Of a stretch of 64,000 bases of DNA, positions 61,693 to 64,000 are shown in pieces. The notes below the pieces were generated by a model, which was not told the origin of the DNA, did not search any database, and was given only the letters and a program-made list of their open reading frames with translations. The DNA lies in NCBI RefSeq assembly GCF_900537175.1, contig NZ_LS999833.1, positions 930,001-994,000 of the forward strand, in the 5' to 3' direction. Each line of letters starts with the position of its first letter. Position 1 is the first letter of the stretch. Source of the stretch: Lentilitoribacter sp. Alg239-R112 (GTDB lineage Bacteria > Pseudomonadota > Alphaproteobacteria > Rhizobiales > Rhizobiaceae). The position numbers were made by a program, and so were the translations under genes.

Positions 61693-62699
61693 AGCTGTTC
61701 GAAACCAAGACATGCGGTAAACTTCCACAAGTTCCGCCTCAGCTAAAACAAGAGATTGAGACTGCAGAGAGAACATCATCTCACCACCGCGCTTTGATGG
61801 ACGAGCTTTCAGCAATGCATCTCATTGAGATTGGGGGAGTAGTATCACAAGACGCGCCCCTACCTCACGATCTGACGGTTGCTGCGTGGAATGTAGAACG
61901 CTGCCTCGATGTAAAGGGCAGTGCAAAATTATTACAAAGTCGTGCGCCTGACATTGTACTTCTGTCTGAAATGGACAGTGGTATGGCTCGGACCGGTCAG
62001 AAAAACACAACGCGCGAAATCGCCGAACTGTTGGGCATGAACTATGCTTATGTGTTGGAATTTTATGAGCTTGATCTTGGTAGCGCCATTGAAATTGAAC
62101 TGGCGACAGATAATTTCAATGAATTTGGGTGGCACGGGAATGCCTTACTAAGCCGAACCAAGCCTAAAGACGTTGCGCTTATTCGCCTTGATGACCATGG
62201 CCATTGGTTCTGTAAGTCCGATGCCAATGCTAACGAGCCACGCGTTGGCGGCCGCGTTGCTGTTGCTGCTATTTTGGAAACAGCGGGTGGTCTTATTTGC
62301 ACCGTTTCAACACATTTAGAAAGTGCGGGAAGTATCGCTGCTCGTCAGTCACAAATGGATCGGATTATGGCAGCCGTGGATATTTTTGCGCCTGATATGC
62401 CCGTGATAATTGGTGGCGATCTAAACACCGGAAACAATCTTCCCGACCCCGACTGGAAACGGGAAACATTGTTTGAAGCTGCTGAGCGGCAAGGATATTC
62501 ATGGTCCAGCAATGATGATGGCACAACGACAAGACCAAGTCGACTGACCAGATTTCCTGACAAAAAGATGAAACTGGACTGGCTGGCACACAGAGACTTG
62601 AAAGCTGAGAGAACGCAGATCATTGAAGCACTTGATGATTACGGTGTCCCATTATCTGATCATGAGCTCCTCGTTGGAAAGTTCGAAATACAAATCTGA
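61689..62699 (+). CDS. Endonuclease/exonuclease/phosphatase-fold hydrolase in the ugp operon
   Basis: A 336-residue EEP-superfamily protein. Catalytic landmarks are AAWNVE, LLSEMD (metal-binding Glu), STHLES, GGDLNTG (Asp/Asn pair) and the C-terminal SDHE. No signal peptide. Where many ugp operons have the glycerophosphodiesterase UgpQ, this one has an EEP enzyme coupled by a 4-bp overlap to ugpC. The likely role is hydrolysis of imported phosphodiesters or phosphomonoesters derived from phospholipid head groups; DNA repair activity is less likely in this setting. Confidence 0.85.
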   Translation: MKLFETKTCGKLPQVPPQLKQEIETAERTSSHHRALMDELSAMHLIEIGGVVSQDAPLPHDLTVAAWNVERCLDVKGSAKLLQSRAPDIVLLSEMDSGMARTGQKNTTREIAELLGMNYAYVLEFYELDLGSAIEIELATDNFNEFGWHGNALLSRTKPKDVALIRLDDHGHWFCKSDANANEPRVGGRVAVAAILETAGGLICTVSTHLESAGSIAARQSQMDRIMAAVDIFAPDMPVIIGGDLNTGNNLPDPDWKRETLFEAAERQGYSWSSNDDGTTTRPSRLTRFPDKKMKLDWLAHRDLKAERTQIIEALDDYGVPLSDHELLVGKFEIQI

Positions 62700-62727
62700 A
62701 TATGGCTAATCCATCGCGGGCAAATAT

Positions 62728-63633
62728 CTAGACCCTATCGGAGAACTGGTTATCTCGCGAGAAGCTTCTGATATGCCCCATGAACGCTCGTGCCACTCTT
62801 GATACTGGCTGCAAGTCATTGAGAGCAAAGTAACTGTGATACCTGATGGGAGAGATAAATGTCCGAACTTCCAAATTTTTATTTTCGTCGGCAATTGTCG
62901 GAAATGGATTGACGATTGCAATACCAAGATTACGCCGAGCAAGCTCGATCGCAGACACCGATGTTCCGACCTCCGCGACAATCTCGATGCTTACCCCTGC
63001 TTCATGAACGAGTTTTTCCAACTGATTGCGACGTTGATGGCGAGATGTAAGCGCAATCAACCGTTGTCGATCTAAATCCATTGGCGTTATGGCATCTAAC
63101 TTCGCCAATTCATGGTTTAATGGCATGACACAGACTGCACCTGATTTACGAAAAGGTGTAAGACTTAACCCAGCTCGACTTTGCTCCACGCCAGTAAAGC
63201 CGATATCAAATCTATTTTCCAAAACACCGCTAATGACATCATCTGTGGTTCCAACCTCCAGGCTGATAAAAAAGTTCGGGTTATGGGTAAGAAACTTGGC
63301 AATATGGGGAATAAGCAACCGATGAGCGTAACTGGGCGGTGCTATAATCCGTAATGTTTCTTTTGCAGGTAACTTTGGCTGATCTATTTCATTGAGAGCC
63401 AGAAACAGATTGTCCAGTTTCGCATTTAATTCTATCGCTTCAATCGTTGGTACAAGCCGTCCGCCTTCGCGATTAAACAAAGCATGACCAATGCGCGCCT
63501 CAAGGCTGCTTAATGAGCGGCTAATAGCCGATTGAGACAATCCTAAACGTCGCGCCGCCGATATCGTTGTTCCACCTTCCAAGATTGATCGTAATGTCTG
63601 ATATTCTCGAAGGCTATGCCAGTTTTCCCTCAT
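62728..63633 (-). CDS. LysR-family transcriptional regulator
   Basis: About 301 residues. Winged helix-turn-helix at 1-65 (TISAARRLGLSQSAISRSLSSLE) and the type 2 periplasmic-binding-like effector domain. ATG 63633 is chosen since GGAG lies six bases upstream; longer frames to 63681 lack this. It is divergent from a membrane-dipeptidase family gene, its probable target, and convergent with the EEP hydrolase gene. Confidence 0.92.
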   Translation of the reverse strand: MRENWHSLREYQTLRSILEGGTTISAARRLGLSQSAISRSLSSLEARIGHALFNREGGRLVPTIEAIELNAKLDNLFLALNEIDQPKLPAKETLRIIAPPSYAHRLLIPHIAKFLTHNPNFFISLEVGTTDDVISGVLENRFDIGFTGVEQSRAGLSLTPFRKSGAVCVMPLNHELAKLDAITPMDLDRQRLIALTSRHQRRNQLEKLVHEAGVSIEIVAEVGTSVSAIELARRNLGIAIVNPFPTIADENKNLEVRTFISPIRYHSYFALNDLQPVSRVARAFMGHIRSFSRDNQFSDRV

Positions 63634-63759
63634 GGGTGACTCCGTTTTAATATTATGCATTGGTCTATGATATAAACTCATAACTTATTTGATGGGAATT
63701 ATGAAATTTAGTGATAACCTCATTTCACGTTCTTTATATCTGGGGAGTTGAATAGCTAA

Positions 63760-64000
63760 ATGCATTCCAGTAATGCCGATTTGATATCCGAGACAGGTTT
63801 TCCTCTGGTCTTTGATGGACATAATGATGTCCTGTCAAAACTCATGAAAATTGGCGGACTGGACGTAGCTGATAGTTTTTTAACAGGTTGGGATGGAGCA
63901 ATTGATGTCAAACGCGCTAAAACTGGCGGGTTTGGCGGCGGTTTCTTTGCGATTTATATCCCCTCACCCACCGACGAAAAGCTTCGTCTCAAAGCAATGA
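63760..64000 (+). CDS. Membrane-dipeptidase family protein (peptidase M19), N-terminal part
   Basis: The frame from ATG 63760 (GGGGAG about a dozen bases upstream) runs to the window edge. FPLVFDGHNDVLSKL carries the first metal-binding HxD pair of renal-dipeptidase-like enzymes, and GGFGGGFFAIYIPSP is also typical. About 80 residues are visible. It should hydrolyse dipeptides or related amides using two zinc ions. Divergent from the LysR gene. Confidence 0.88.
   Translation, partial: MHSSNADLISETGFPLVFDGHNDVLSKLMKIGGLDVADSFLTGWDGAIDVKRAKTGGFGGGFFAIYIPSPTDEKLRLKAM

Noticed and set aside
1..64000. tRNA, rRNA, CRISPR arrays, insertion sequences, prophage or attachment sites
   Set aside because: Reading all intergenic gaps (none above 300 bases) showed no cloverleaf, regular spaced repeats, transposase or integrase genes, or terminal inverted repeats of an IS.

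Overview
The window looks like chromosome, or a large replicon, of a marine alphaproteobacterium, most likely a low-GC member of the Hyphomicrobiales or a roseobacter-like relative. Reasons: a HpsN-type sulfopropanediol dehydrogenase next to a TRAP transporter, a De Ley-Doudoroff galactose route, an Rrf2 regulator with RirA-like cysteine spacing, LuxR/LuxI, and a Ugp system with a probable Pho box. Coding density is high. I see no tRNA, rRNA, insertion sequence, phage gene or CRISPR array, and no gene-free stretch above 300 bases. TTG starts preceded by a good Shine-Dalgarno are frequent.

Layout. (1) 1-10.7 kb: end of a LacI-type regulator, a perfect 26-bp operator, then a dehydrogenase trio (HpsN-like, SDR, zinc ADH), an IclR regulator, a GMC oxidoreductase, a TerC protein and a TRAP transporter (DctP plus fused DctQM). 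This is probably a 2,3-dihydroxypropane-1-sulfonate (DHPS) or related polyol locus. (2) 10.9-21.9 kb: a galactoside catabolon. On the minus strand are IclR, an ABC ATPase, dgoK and dgoA; divergent are a binding protein, two permeases, a GH36 alpha-galactosidase and a GH42 beta-galactosidase. (3) 21.9-28.1 kb: a uracil-DNA glycosylase family gene, deoC with a tandem aldehyde dehydrogenase, an Rrf2 regulator divergent from a truncated haemoglobin with an overlapping 56-residue membrane protein, and a galactose/arabinose 1-dehydrogenase that probably feeds dgoK and dgoA. (4) 28.2-34.5 kb: a branched-chain-type ABC transporter without a binding protein, luxR and luxI with candidate control sites, unknown small proteins, and pncA. 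(5) 34.6-38.1 kb: adhC, nagB, a methyltransferase and a cupin.

(6) 38.1-49.9 kb: the most unusual block. A ROK repressor, a two-domain PIG-L deacetylase, a DMT exporter and a GST-like protein diverge from a sugar ABC transporter whose operon also encodes an argininosuccinate-lyase-like enzyme and a PfkB kinase. I propose uptake and breakdown of an amino-sugar or sugar conjugate of a substituted succinate (aspartate or malate), releasing fumarate. (7) 49.9-57.2 kb: a BMP-type nucleoside/nucleobase ABC transporter with an amidase and a CodA-like deaminase that has Cys where E. coli CodA has Asp314. (8) 57.3-62.7 kb: ugpBAEC plus an endonuclease/exonuclease/phosphatase-fold hydrolase. (9) To the end: a LysR regulator and the start of a membrane-dipeptidase family gene.

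Taken together this is a nutrient-scavenging region with six multi-component importers. Sulfonate, alpha/beta-galactoside and glycerol-phosphate uptake side by side would fit the head groups of algal plastid lipids (sulfolipid, digalactolipid, phosphatidylglycerol). That link is inference from gene content.
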